A DNA stretch of 64,000 nucleotides from Rhynchopus euleeides (taxonomy: Eukaryota; Euglenozoa; Diplonemea; Diplonemida; Diplonemidae). The stretch is taken from NCBI GenBank assembly GCA_963210315.1, contig OY723281.1, positions 1,426,001-1,490,000 of the forward strand. The letters are read 5' to 3'. The notes under the pieces were generated by a model. It did not search any database and was not told the origin of the DNA. It worked only from the letters and a program-made list of their open reading frames with translations. Positions 19,742 through 29,861 of the stretch are shown in pieces. The position numbers were made by a program, and so were the translations under genes. Each line of letters begins with the position of its first letter. Position 1 is the stretch's first letter.

Positions 19742-21244
19742 ATGGAAGTGTCTGTCCGTCATCGCGGGACCGGAGACAGCTGTGTCGTCGGTGTTCCTGA
19801 AGGTGGGACCGTGGTCGGGCTGAAGGCGGATGCGCTCAACGAGATGTTCCCGGGTTCTATCAACCCAGTCCGTGAGGCTGAGAACGTCGCAGCACACATC
19901 GAAGGGTGTGAGGAGGAGCTGGACGATGCACAGCGTGTTGCCGACACGGGTCTGGAGGACGGGGGTGCTGTCCAGCTCGTCCCACGCTGGCCCATCGTCA
20001 AGGCTCCCGCAGTCTACTCATCGACCCATGGCGGCGAAGTATCCCACATCACACTGTCGAGGTGTGGGACGCTGTGTGCTGTGGGTTACTACGACAACGG
20101 ACACATCACTGTGTTTGACACCAGCACCGCTGCTGTGGTGGCGGACCTAACACATGGTACCTGGGACCCCCCGTGTTTAAGTCCCCCCCCTGGAGGCGAT
20201 TTTCGGCCGGGGGGGACTTAAACACGGGGGGGGCGGACCTAAACACAGGGGGGGCTTAAACACGGGGGTGGCACAGTGGAGACCAAGAAGACCTCTTCCT
20301 CTGCTGTCGTAGGGGGGTAATTCCGGTCCGGATGGACTTTTGGCACCCCACTTTTCGACTCTGACAGCACCTGGAGGGCCTAGGGGCCACCTGATGACCC
20401 TCCAGACCAGCCCACCCCCGTGTTTAGGTCCCCCTGTGTTTAAGTCCCCCCCCTGCCAGACCCCCAGGGGGGGACTTAAACACGGGGGTAAGGGGGGGGG
20501 ACTTATACACGGGGGGTCCCAGGTAACAGGCCTATTCCTTGTGCAGCGTTCTCTGTCTGTGGGACGTGGTTGGCAACGTGCTCTGACGACGGCACCATCT
20601 GCGTGTGGCTGACTTCAACTTGCGATGAGGTGTGCATGCTGCACCACAACAGCACCAGGGTGTACAGTGCAGCGTGGACACACTGCGGACGTCTGGTGTC
20701 TGGAGACGGATCAGGCAAAGTGCGTGTGTGGGACTTGAAGGGCACACCGAGAGCCACAGTGCTGGAGGGTCACAGCAAGGCTATTTGCAGCATTGCTGTG
20801 TCGGGCACGAGGATCTTCAGCGGGTCAGGTGACAAGAGCATCCGTGTGTGGGACATCAGCACCCTCACACACACACACACCCTGGATGAGCATGCTCACG
20901 AGGTCACCGGCCTCGCCCTGACTCAGGACGAGCAGCACCTGGTGTCGTGCTCTTTCGACAAGTCACTCAAGGTGTGGTGCACAACCTCACTCAGCTGCCT
21001 GCGTACTGTGCAACTGGACGTCTATCCCCACTCACTTGCTGTGTCACAGCCAGGCGATGTTGTTGCAGTGCAGACTCCGCACGGTGACACCACCCCTCTG
21101 TACCGCCTCAGCACAGGAGAGTGTCTGGGGAAGGTGGACTCAGAGGGTTATGGTGTTGCACTCAGCCTCTGCGGGAGGTGGGTCTTCACACCAACAAACG
21201 AAACTTCAGTCTCTGTGTGTGCTGTGTCTTCCGTTTCACCCTGA
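19742..21244 (+). CDS. WD-3: ubiquitin-like/WD40 protein interrupted by a MITE that may act as an intron
   Basis: ATG 19742 begins MEVSVRHRGTG, the Glu-type start shared with WD-5. The ubiquitin-like domain and blade 1 are intact to 20156. There a 364-bp MITE with TA duplication is inserted; unspliced, the frame stops at 20219-20221. If GT at 20157 and AG at 20521-20522 are used as splice sites, the MITE is removed exactly and the frame continues H-G-N-R-P-I-P-C-A-A-F into blade 2 and on to TGA 21242, giving 378 residues with all seven blades. The donor would be GTACCT, not the GTATGN usual in this window, and the acceptor is preceded by a G-rich rather than pyrimidine-rich tract. Variable turns: blade 2 S-D-D, blade 4 S-G-D, blade 5 S-F-D. 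It is otherwise a pseudogene. Confidence 0.65.
20160..20523 (+). mobile_element. 364-bp MITE inside WD-3 (possible introner)
   Basis: Terminal inverted repeats CCTGGGACCCCCCGTGT and ACACGGGGGGTCCCAGG, flanked by TA on both sides (20158-20159 and 20524-20525). Internal subterminal repeats of GTGTTTAAGTCCCCCC occur in both orientations. An inverted second copy of exactly the same length lies at 29051-29414. With the target's G-TA, the ends create GT at the left and AG at the right, at exactly the positions needed to restore the host codon series. No transposase is present. Confidence 0.85.
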
Positions 21245-21794
21245 GTGCAGCGTCTCGTCACCCTGTTCACTGCCTTCGTGTTTGCCGTCGTGCTGCACCT
21301 GCTTGCGTATTTGTTGCGTTCTGCACTCTCTTTTTGCAACCAACTGTGGAAGCGGTCAACAAAACAACAGGGGTTTCTCTTTTCTCTTTTTCATGTCTCC
21401 CAGCAACGAGTGAGTGAAGCAAACGGAAAGGACAGTATTTTCTCTCGCCTCGTAACACAGCACGACCTGACCCTTTCTGTGTTTGGAAGCAGGTGATGCA
21501 TTTGAATCTGAGACGAGAAGGACGGAAATGATTGACGCAGTGCTCTCTCTGCAGTCTGCTCCACCCCTCCCCTCTCCCTCGCACCCCTCTCCACCTTTGC
21601 AGTGCACACCTGAGACTAGTGTTGATTCATCGTACTTCGAGCAGACAGCCATACCCACACCAGCATCCTGGAGGTGACAAGATGTGGCTCTTGTGCGGGA
21701 CTCCTGACCTTCTTCCATTTCCGCCTTCATTGCATGAGGTTACACCGCACCTCCCCAACCACCCCCACCACAGGCAGACCCGACAACCAGCAAC
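21245..21794. other. spacer between WD-3 and WD-4
   Basis: Family 3' flank, one TGGAAGCGGTCAACAAA motif (21348), the conserved intergenic block (about 21455-21615), then a leader shared with WD-6 and WD-9 (GAGGTGACAAGATGTGGCTC, and CCACCCCCACCACAG just before the start). No independent gene. Confidence 0.55.
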
Positions 21795-22925
21795 ATGGAT
21801 GTGACTGTGCGTCACAGCGGGACCGGTGACAGCTGTGTCGTCGGTGTTCCGGAAGGCGGGACCGTGGTCGGGCTGAAGGCGGATGCGCTCAACGAGATGT
21901 TCCCGGGTTCTATCAACCCAGTCCGTGAGGCTGAAAACGTCGCAGCACACATCGAAGGGTGTGAGGAGGAGCTGGACGATGCACAGCGTGTTGCCGACAC
22001 GGGTCTGGAGGACGGGGGTGCTGTCCAGCTCGTCCCACGCTGGCCCATCGTCAAGGCTCCCGCAGTCTACTCATCGACGCATCGCGACTTCATGTTCCAC
22101 ATCACACTGTCGAGGTGTGGGACGCTGTGTGCTGTGGGTTACAGCAACGGACACATCACTGTGTTTGACACCACCACCGCTGCTGTGGTGGCGGACTTAA
22201 CGCACGGCAGCTTACCGATTTATGGCACGGCGTTCTCGATCTGTGGGACGTGGTTGGCAACGTGCTCTGATGACGGTACCATCTGCGTGTGGCTGACTTC
22301 AACTTGGGAGGAGGTGTGCATGCTGCACCACAACTACGAGGTGACCTGTGCAGGGTGGACACACTGCGGGCGTCTGGTGTCCGGAGACGAGAGAGGCAAA
22401 GTGCGTGTGTGGGACTTGAAGGGCACACCAAGCGCCACAGTGCTGCAGGGGCGCAGTGCTGCTGTTTGCAGCATTGCTGTGTCAGGTACGAGGATCTTCA
22501 GCGGGTCATGGGACAAGACCATCCGTGTGTGGGACATCAGCACCCTCACACACACACACACCCTGGATGACCGCAAGGCTTCCGTCTCCGGCCTCGCCCT
22601 GACTCAGGACGAGCAGCACCTGGTGTCGTGCTCTTTCGACAAGTCACTCAAGGTGTGGTGCACAACCTCCCTCAGCTGCCTGCGTACTATGCAACTGGAC
22701 GACCTTCCCTCCTCAGTTGCTGTGTCACAGCCAGGTGATGCTGTTGCAGTGTTAACTCCTGATTGTGGCAGCACCACATTGTACCGCCTCAGCACAGGAG
22801 AGTGTCTGGGGAAGGCGGACTCAAAGGGTGCTGGTGTTGCACTCAGCCTCTGCGGGAGGTGGGTCTTCACACCAACAAATCGCACGTCAGTCTCTGTGTG
22901 TGCTGTGTCTTCCGTTTCGCCCTGA
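21795..22925 (+). CDS. WD-4: ubiquitin-like domain plus seven-bladed WD40 propeller (intact)
   Basis: A single uninterrupted 376-residue frame, ATG 21795 to TGA 22923. Residues 1-82: ubiquitin-like domain (GGTVVGLKAD helix, E-E-L-D-D and L-E-D-G turns, strand VQLVPR). WD40 blades follow at about 93-136, 137-178, 179-216, 217-258, 259-301, 302-342 and 343-376. The inner-strand CGT/CGR and outer-strand ICVW, VRVW, IRVW and LKVW motifs are clear. Residues that differ from the sister copies sit at 97-101, 117-118, 139-143, 159, 180-184, 199-200, 220-225, 239 (Trp), 260-265, 281 (Phe), 303-306, 321-328 and 354-356, that is, the loops on one face. No signal peptide or membrane segment, so probably cytosolic or nuclear. 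The closest to a reference copy of the family. Confidence 0.82.
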   Translation: MDVTVRHSGTGDSCVVGVPEGGTVVGLKADALNEMFPGSINPVREAENVAAHIEGCEEELDDAQRVADTGLEDGGAVQLVPRWPIVKAPAVYSSTHRDFMFHITLSRCGTLCAVGYSNGHITVFDTTTAAVVADLTHGSLPIYGTAFSICGTWLATCSDDGTICVWLTSTWEEVCMLHHNYEVTCAGWTHCGRLVSGDERGKVRVWDLKGTPSATVLQGRSAAVCSIAVSGTRIFSGSWDKTIRVWDISTLTHTHTLDDRKASVSGLALTQDEQHLVSCSFDKSLKVWCTTSLSCLRTMQLDDLPSSVAVSQPGDAVAVLTPDCGSTTLYRLSTGECLGKADSKGAGVALSLCGRWVFTPTNRTSVSVCAVSSVSP

Positions 22926-24069
22926 GTGCAGTGTCTCGGAACCTGTTTCCCTGCCTTGTGTCAGGTTGTGTGTTTGGCATGTTGTTCGTGTGCGCCCCAG
23001 GCTGTGCAGTCAGGGAAAGGGGTGGGTTTACGGGTGTCGCCCCTCTTCTTTCCGGCTTCCCTCCTACCACCCACACTCCTGCATACGAGTGGAAGCGGTC
23101 ACAGTCGGCACTGTCACCCGCAAACCCGCGTATTTTTTGATACCATACAAAACACATCACAGCATTGTGTATAGGAGGAAATACGATACTAGAAAGGACT
23201 GGCGTCATCACCTCTGTCATGTTTCCCTTTCTTCGTGCTCCACCACACCTTCTGTGCTTCAGACAACACAAACACACAATAGCCGGTCGTGAGATTTGTG
23301 CAGAGGAGTGGTGGAAAGCGGTCAACAAAACATTTTTCTTCGTTCCATTTTTGTGTTTCCATAGCGCCAAGTAAGATATCGACAGAAGGACGTCTAGTAC
23401 GCGTATTTTGTGAAACGCACCGTGCTCACGGAAGGCGTTCAGAACTAAAAAGGTTGTTGTGGGAGCAATGTTTTGTTCACCTACACTCCACGCCCCAACG
23501 TGCAGGTGACCAGAAGGTTGCACAACCATAACAAAAGAAACCCTGCAATCCTTTTTATAATTGAGAGTTGTGCAACAACGCACGGAACTGTGCCAGTGCA
23601 GATCCTTGCAGAACATCACCACGCTTCATGACAGGCGCGTGGGGTGTTCGCGATCGACGTCCACCCTTCGGCTCTTCTCTTTGTTTCTCTTCCAGATTTG
23701 CACAAAAACACAGTTTTGTAGCCTCATGGCCGTCATCAAGGCCGCAGTACCTTGTGTGTGCTTGCCATGATGTTGGGGCCTGGGTATTTCACTCAGAACT
23801 GCAGAAGGTAGCGTGAACACACACTGGCTCAGTGGTCAGGCTGCCAGGGAGCCGCCACCGCAGGGTGTGGGACCGGCGGGGGGGTTGGGGCGGGCACCGG
23901 GTGAGGTGAGACAGCCGACACCCCCTTACATCCATCCGTCCATCCCCCCCTCCCTCCCCCGCCCTCCCTTGGTGCAGCGTGGCCCCCGACAACCCGCACC
24001 ACCACCGGAGGGGGGAGCGCAAGGTATACGAAGCGGTCCTGGGACGAAGTGGAAGGATGCTCGGGGCCT
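22926..24069. other. spacer between WD-4 and WD-5
   Basis: Family 3' flank, then about 1 kb with no recognisable gene. It contains two GGAAGCGGTCA-type motifs (23091 and about 23315) and an AT-richer section (23330-23720). A GC-rich stretch at 23840-24020 (GGCGGGGGGGTTGGGGCGGG) precedes the conserved intergenic block. Confidence 0.5.
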
Positions 24070-24321
24070 CTGAGGTGAGAAGAGGAAGGGCAAATGATTG
24101 ACGCAGTGCTCTCTGCAGACTGCTCCACACCCCCTCCCCTCCCCTCCCTCACGAAGCCCCCCTCTCCACCTCTGCAATGCACACCTGAGACTTGGCCTTC
24201 GCTCTGTCAGACAATCCGTGTTGATCCCACTTTGCCACTCTCTTTGTCCCCATCCCCACCACCGCACACTGCACACACCCCCACATTCTCCAGAAGACCT
24301 GAGCAGCTGGTCGCCAAAGTC

Positions 24322-25458
24322 ATGGAAGTGTCTGTCCGTCATCGCGAGACCGGAGACAGCTGTGTCGTCGGTGTTCCGGAAGGCGGGACCGTGGTCGGGC
24401 TGAAGGCGGATGCGCTCAACGAGATGTTCCCGCGTTCTATCAACCCAGTCCGTGAGGCTGAGAACGTCGCAGCACACATCGAAGGGTGTGAGGAGGAGCT
24501 GGACGATGCACAGCGTGTTGCCGACACGGGTCTGGAGGACGGGGGTGCTGTCCAGCTCGTCCCACGCTGGCCCATCGTCAAGGCTCCCGCAGTCTACTCA
24601 TCGACCCATGGCGGCGAAGTATCCCACATCACACTGTCGAGGTATGGGACGCTGTGTGCTGTGGGTTACTTCACAGGACACATCACTGTGTTTGACACCA
24701 CCACCGCTGCTGTGGTGGCGGACTTAACACACGGCGACAAGGCTATTCCTCGCACAGTGTTCTCTGTCTGTGGGACGTGGTTGGCAACGTGCTCTGAGGA
24801 CGACGGCACCATCTGCGTGTGGCTGACTTCAACTTGGGAGGAGGTGTGCATGCTGCACCACAACATGGACCATAACGTCCCCGTGTACAGTGCAGCGTGG
24901 ACACACTGCGGACGTCTGGTGTCCGGATACGATTCAGGGGAAGTGCGTGTGTGGGACTTGAAGGGCACACCGAGTGCCACAGTGCTGGGCCACTATGATG
25001 CTGTTCGCAGCATTGCTGTGTCGAGCACGAGGATCTTCAGCGGGTCAAGTGACTGCAGTATCCGTGTGTGGGACATCAGCACCCTCACACTCACGCGCAC
25101 CCTGGATGACCACACTCAGCGGGTGTTCAGCATCGCCCTGACTCAGGACGAGCAGCACCTGGTGTCGTGCTCTCACGACAAGTCACTCAAGGTGTGGTGC
25201 ACAACCTCCCTCAGCTGCCTGCGTACTGTGCAACTGGACGACTCTCCCTTCTCACTTGCTGTGTCACAGCCAGGTGATGTTGTTGCAGTGGGCTGGTGCG
25301 CCACCGCACTGTACCGCCTCAGCACAGGTGAGGGTCTGGGGAAGGTGGGCTCACAGGGTGGTGGTGGTGTTGCACTCAGCCTCTGCGGGAGGTGGGTCTT
25401 CACACCAATAAGCAACACTTCAGTCTCTGTGTGTGCTGTGTCTTCCGTTTCACCCTGA
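24322..25458 (+). CDS. WD-5: ubiquitin-like domain plus seven-bladed WD40 propeller (intact)
   Basis: 378 residues from ATG 24322 to TGA 25456. It starts MEVSVRHRETG like WD-3; the frame is open further upstream (from 24094), but that part is the conserved intergenic block, so the shorter start is preferred. Blade-3 entry carries a long variant loop (H-N-M-D-H-N-V-P-V-Y) and blade 2 an extra acidic residue (S-E-D-D-G). Variable turns: blade 4 S-S-D with Cys replacing Lys after it, blade 5 S-H-D, blade 6 GWCATALYR. The CA microsatellite that encodes THTHTLD in sister copies is degenerate here (LTLTRTLD). One propeller Cys is Tyr (SRYGTLC). Confidence 0.82.
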   Translation: MEVSVRHRETGDSCVVGVPEGGTVVGLKADALNEMFPRSINPVREAENVAAHIEGCEEELDDAQRVADTGLEDGGAVQLVPRWPIVKAPAVYSSTHGGEVSHITLSRYGTLCAVGYFTGHITVFDTTTAAVVADLTHGDKAIPRTVFSVCGTWLATCSEDDGTICVWLTSTWEEVCMLHHNMDHNVPVYSAAWTHCGRLVSGYDSGEVRVWDLKGTPSATVLGHYDAVRSIAVSSTRIFSGSSDCSIRVWDISTLTLTRTLDDHTQRVFSIALTQDEQHLVSCSHDKSLKVWCTTSLSCLRTVQLDDSPFSLAVSQPGDVVAVGWCATALYRLSTGEGLGKVGSQGGGGVALSLCGRWVFTPISNTSVSVCAVSSVSP

Positions 25459-27240
25459 GTGCAGTGTCTCGTCACCCTGTTCCCTGCCTTGTGTTGACCG
25501 TCGTGTTGCATCTGCTTGCGTATTTGTTGTTGCACACGCAGTGTGATTGGAAACTATACGACATTAGCAGCCAGTGTGTGGTCTATTCGATTTCTGTTGT
25601 GTGTTGCACGCACTCCCTTACCGTGCGCCACAGGTTCAGTGGCTGCGTACAACGAAAGTAGACCACAAGGCTGCACGTCCTATTGTTTTGTTCTGCACTG
25701 TCTTCCTTTCTAGCCGCGCAACACGGACCTGTTTGCAAATGATTCACACTGGTGCCGGACGATCAACGCTTCCCTCTCTTTTCATGTCCCGCCACTTTCT
25801 GTACTTCAAGACGCTATGTGATGGACTCACACAACAGCAAATCTTCGAGGATCTGTTTGAGGAGGTGTCCCACCCACCCACCCACCCACCGACACACATA
25901 TTGTTTTCGAAGACATGGCAAGATGTTATCAGAAATTTTTTGAGCACAGGTGCGATCAACGAAAAACTTTTTCTCGTTTACCTTTCGTATTTCTTCACGA
26001 ATGATCCTGCACGACTCCAGCTATATTTTGAGCACATTTAAACCCTGTGCCTGGAATTTTGTCCAAAAAATATCACGTTTTCGCACAAGGCAAAAAATGG
26101 TCAAAAAACCCGAAAATCGGGTTTGTAGGGTATAGGTCCCCTGTCTGAAAATGCAAAATATGGCCCCGCAGGTGCCCCCAGAATGATTTAAAACTGGAAA
26201 ATCGACATTTTCCACCTACGGGAAATCCCCCAAAACAGGGGGTCCCCAGCCACGATTCCCAAAAAAATGTCCCGCGCGCCTCTAAGGCACTCTGTATTTT
26301 TATTATGTCATCCAGATGTCACATCTGGGTCCAGGAACACCGGTTTTTGGCCTCAGGAAGTCGAAAAATATGTGTGGGAATTTTTATTCCTGACCAGGTC
26401 CCCTAAAAGGCCGATTTCCCCTGTGTACACATGGGGGATTTCATGCAACGCCCGCTCGTGTGCTGAGTGTGCTATCCGCGACGTGGACGCGGTCGCCCTC
26501 TTCCTCCCAGAAGCCACTGATCTTCCTCATTCAACTTCACCCCCGGATGTACGCGGCACGTGCTTGGGTTGTCCTGTCGCAGTGCAGCAGAAGTCCCCTG
26601 TGCACTGCTGCCCAAGCCATTTCGGCTGCACGGAATATGCCACGCAGAGTAACCTGGTATCGCGTGACCAGCTCGTGAGGCTTGGTGCCCCGAATCGGAT
26701 CGATAGGCTGCGAGGTGCATTGCCTCGGTCAGTTGATGTCCTTGTGTGTGCATTTTTGTGGACAACAGTCCCTTGGGTATCTGCAGCGCAGGTGCCTGCA
26801 CTGGACCAGGACTCCTGATTTACCTCTGGCACTTGTGATCGGAACGGATGCGGCGACATGCCACAGTGCCCATGGATAGCCATGCCGGCACGAAAGTACG
26901 TTCACGACGGTTGATTACCATTGCTGCACTCTGTCAGAACCGAAGGGTCTCAGCACACCTGAACGCCCACCAGGCCCCCCAGCAGGGGGTGAAACCAAAG
27001 GGTCCCCCCTGGGGTTTTTTGACCCAAAATTTTCGAATTCGACATGTCCCCGGGATTTCCACTATGTCGCAGATTTCGACCATTGGGTCAAGAAAACCTA
27101 AAAATCTAGGGGGGAGGTGCTGAAGGATTGCACTGAAAATTTTATCTAACTCGGTCAAAATTCCAGGCACAGGTGGTGCCCCTGACGACCCCATATTGCG
27201 TAGTTTGTGCGTAGTGAAAAGGGGAGGGGGGGTCTCATTT
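25459..27240. other. gene-poor spacer with dispersed repeats
   Basis: After the WD-5 3' flank no gene is recognisable. At 25869-25930 an (ACCC)n tract followed by CACACATATTGTTTTCGAAG is an inverted copy of 8630-8690. A 183-codon open frame at 26267-26818 has Cys-rich character but no known domain, and the opposite strand is also open, so I do not call it. From 26985 to 27235 there are C- and G-run-bounded segments; ATTGCGTAGTTTGTGCGTAG at about 27194 is repeated at 28129, suggesting termini of related elements. Confidence 0.45.
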
Positions 27241-27267
27241 TTTGATTTACTCAGCCATTCTCTGTCT

Positions 27268-27872
27268 CTATGCCGGGACCCCAAACTCAAGGAGTTCTTG
27301 CTGTTCCGGGGTCAGTGAGGGTGCAGGCGCTTCAGGTGCTGCAGGTGCTGCAGGTTCTTCAGGTGCTGCAGCGCTGGCAGCCTTCGGTGCGGGTTTCGAC
27401 GCAGTCTTTGCAGGTCTCTTTGGGGGTGCCCTTTGGCGCGGTGCCTGCTTCAGCTCGTCGGGTGGAAGCATCAACGCATCATTAAGCGGTGCCTGCTTCA
27501 GCTCCTCCGGGTGGAAGCGTCAACGCATCATTAAGGAAGAAGGAAGCACAGTTGCTACGCTTTTTTGCAGCTGCAGGAAACGACACCATACCCAACAACA
27601 ATCCCCAGACCGTCGAGGGAGAGTGGGCGCCTGGATCCCGTGACACAGATCTCTAGTGCCGTTGTGATCCCCTCGGATAACGTCTCCTGGACGTTGTCAG
27701 CGGAGGTTGCCTGTGTGGCGGTGACCTCCGTATACCCCGCGGGATCCAGTGCCAGTAGCGCCTTCTTCAGCTTTTCGTCGACCCCTCGGCCGACGCTCTC
27801 CTTGATGTCAAGGGCCACCTTCAGGGTGGCACCTCGCAGCGCCCTGAAGGCTGTGATCGTATCATCATTCAC
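27268..27872 (-). other. possible minus-strand exons, unrecognised
   Basis: On the minus strand, about 105 codons (27872-27555) read as an ordinary protein with a helical look (LKKALLALDPAGY, SADNVQETLSEGITTALE) but have no ATG start; an AG at the upstream side could be a splice acceptor. A GTATGG donor-like site lies near its end. Further along, 27474-27268 encodes an Ala/Pro-rich tail (KPAPKAASAAAPEEPAAPAA) ending in a stop. Between them is a tandem duplication containing GGTGCCTGCTTCAGCTC and GGAAGC(A/G)TCAACGCATCAT. Could be two exons of a small gene or a transposon remnant. Confidence 0.25.
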
Positions 27873-29048
27873 AATCTCGAGGGTGTTCTACGCGGCTCCT
27901 GGAACTCACTTCCTTCTCAGGTGTTTCTGGGCATGGGGCAACCTTGCCCAGGTGTTTCTGGAGTCCCGCCCCACATGTCGTGCGTTCTTTCGTACGGTGT
28001 ATAGTGAGTTCTGGCAATAATTTTTTGCTCGGTCAGCGCAGTGCCTCCAGTCCTGTCTCAGTAGCCACACAGAAAGGGGGACCAAAAAAAACTGGGGGGG
28101 GACCAAAAAGCGAGACCCCCCCCCCCAGATTGCGTAGTTTGTGCGTAGTGAAAAAGGGGTAAAGCAGGGGCACCAACAGGGTTTTATTAATTTTATGATG
28201 CGTAAAAGTGTAGGAGTGCTTCCGACGATCCTGTTCCTTTTCTGTGTGTCTAGCTATCTCGTGTTCACATGTGCTCCACACCCACATCAAAGCAGCAGGC
28301 TCTAGGGTGGTGGAAGCGTCAACGCATCATAAAGGAAGAAGGAAGCACGGTTGCTACGCTTTTTCAGGAGCTGTTTTGAGGAGGCGTTCCGTGCTCGACA
28401 CTCATCACACGGGTGTGATCGAGATAGTGGAAGCGATCAACAAGTACAACCACTCTCTCTGAGATCTCAGCTTTTGACCTCAACTGGAGAGATTCAGGAA
28501 CCCCCCAGAACTGGCACAGACCTGGCACAGAACTGGCACAGAACCCCTATTGAATTACACCATCAACCCTTTTCCCTTTTCTATCCTCCGACACAAACAG
28601 AGACTCAAGAATGTTCAAAGCCAGGGTTGGGTGTGTTAAGAGAAAGGTGTGATCGGGGCAGTGGAAGCGATCAGACGGACTCTCATGGGCATCAGGGCAG
28701 ACGACCCCATGTTGATAATAGAGAGGTAATGAAACCCCAGACAATTACTTCGACCAACCAAGTCGTGCTGGTGGAAGCAGTCAACAAAGCAGCGAGGTTT
28801 CTTCTCATGTTTCCCTGTCGCGAGTGAGTGAAGCAAACGGATAGTATTTTGCTCTGTGTGGCAGCAGATGTGTGTGTTTGCATCTGAGATGAGACGAAGG
28901 TAAAATGATTGACGCAGTGCTCTCTCTCTCTTTGTTAGTCAACTAGTTGAAGCACCTTTGGTGCGTCTTGCAGGGTCACTAGGAGGCTAGATCTGAGGAA
29001 GTATCGCGGGTGAGGAGACTGACTTTGGGTGGGCAGGCTGCCCTCTGT
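27873..29048. other. spacer rich in retroelement-tail-like motifs
   Basis: No gene seen. It holds a short duplication of CCAGGTGTTTCTGG words (27920-27955), C/G-run segments (28070-28125) and four motifs of the GGAAGCG(A/G)TCAAC type (28312, 28430, 28661, 28772). A segment with three ACTGGCACAG repeats (28505-28555) is shared with 51600-51650. A degraded conserved intergenic block lies near 28850-28930. Confidence 0.45.
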
Positions 29049-29050
29049 TA

Positions 29051-29414
29051 CCTGGGACCCCCCGTGTATAAGTCCCCCCCCCTTACCCCCGTGTTTAAGT
29101 CCCCCCCTGGGGGTCTGGCAGGGGGGGGACTTAAACACAGGGGGACCTAAACACGGGGGTGGGCTGGTCTGGAGGGTCATCAGGTGGCCCCTAGGCCCTC
29201 CAGGTGCTGTCAGAGTCGAAAAGTGGGGTGCCAAAAGTCCATCCGGACCGGAATTACCCCCCTACGACAGCAGAGGAAGAGGTCTTCTTGGTCTCCACTG
29301 TGCCACCCCCGTGTTTAAGCCCCCCCTGTGTTTAGGTCCGCCCCCCCCGTGTTTAAGTCCCCCCCGGCCGAAAATCGCCTCCAGGGGGGGGACTTAAACA
29401 CGGGGGGTCCCAGG
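29051..29414 (-). mobile_element. 364-bp MITE, second copy (inverted)
   Basis: Identical length and essentially the same sequence as 20160-20523 in reverse orientation, bounded by TA (29049-29050, 29415-29416). It lies outside any recognised gene, so here its splice-site-like ends have no visible use. Near identity of the two copies points to recent mobility driven by a transposase elsewhere. Confidence 0.85.
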
Positions 29415-29623
29415 TACCATTTTTATGTGTTTGACCACTTGCTGGTAGTGCTGCCAGCAAGGTTGGAAGGGAACCTCTGAGGACACTCACCACCATTCAG
29501 CAGTCCGGCTTCGGTGGCGGTTCCCTCACGGGTCCCCCGTACGTATCGACAGTTCTACTGCAGACAACTTCACTCCTCACCCCATCCATTGTTGCCCTCT
29601 GATTCATACCGCCCCCAAAAGTG

Positions 29624-29806
<183 letters not shown>

Positions 29807-29861
29807 TGCTTATAGTGTGAATATCCCCGAAACGAAAATACTCGCACCCCAAGGGTGTCGT

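Noticed and set aside
21712..21794. A short upstream coding exon (MWLLCGTPD..) spliced by a 35-bp intron into WD-4
   Set aside because: The join is in frame in WD-4, but the matching leader in WD-6 is frame-shifted and reaches a stop, and a 35-bp intron is implausibly short compared with the others here.
26267..26818. 183-codon plus-strand frame as a gene
   Set aside because: No domain, no duplication support, and an equally long frame lies on the opposite strand.
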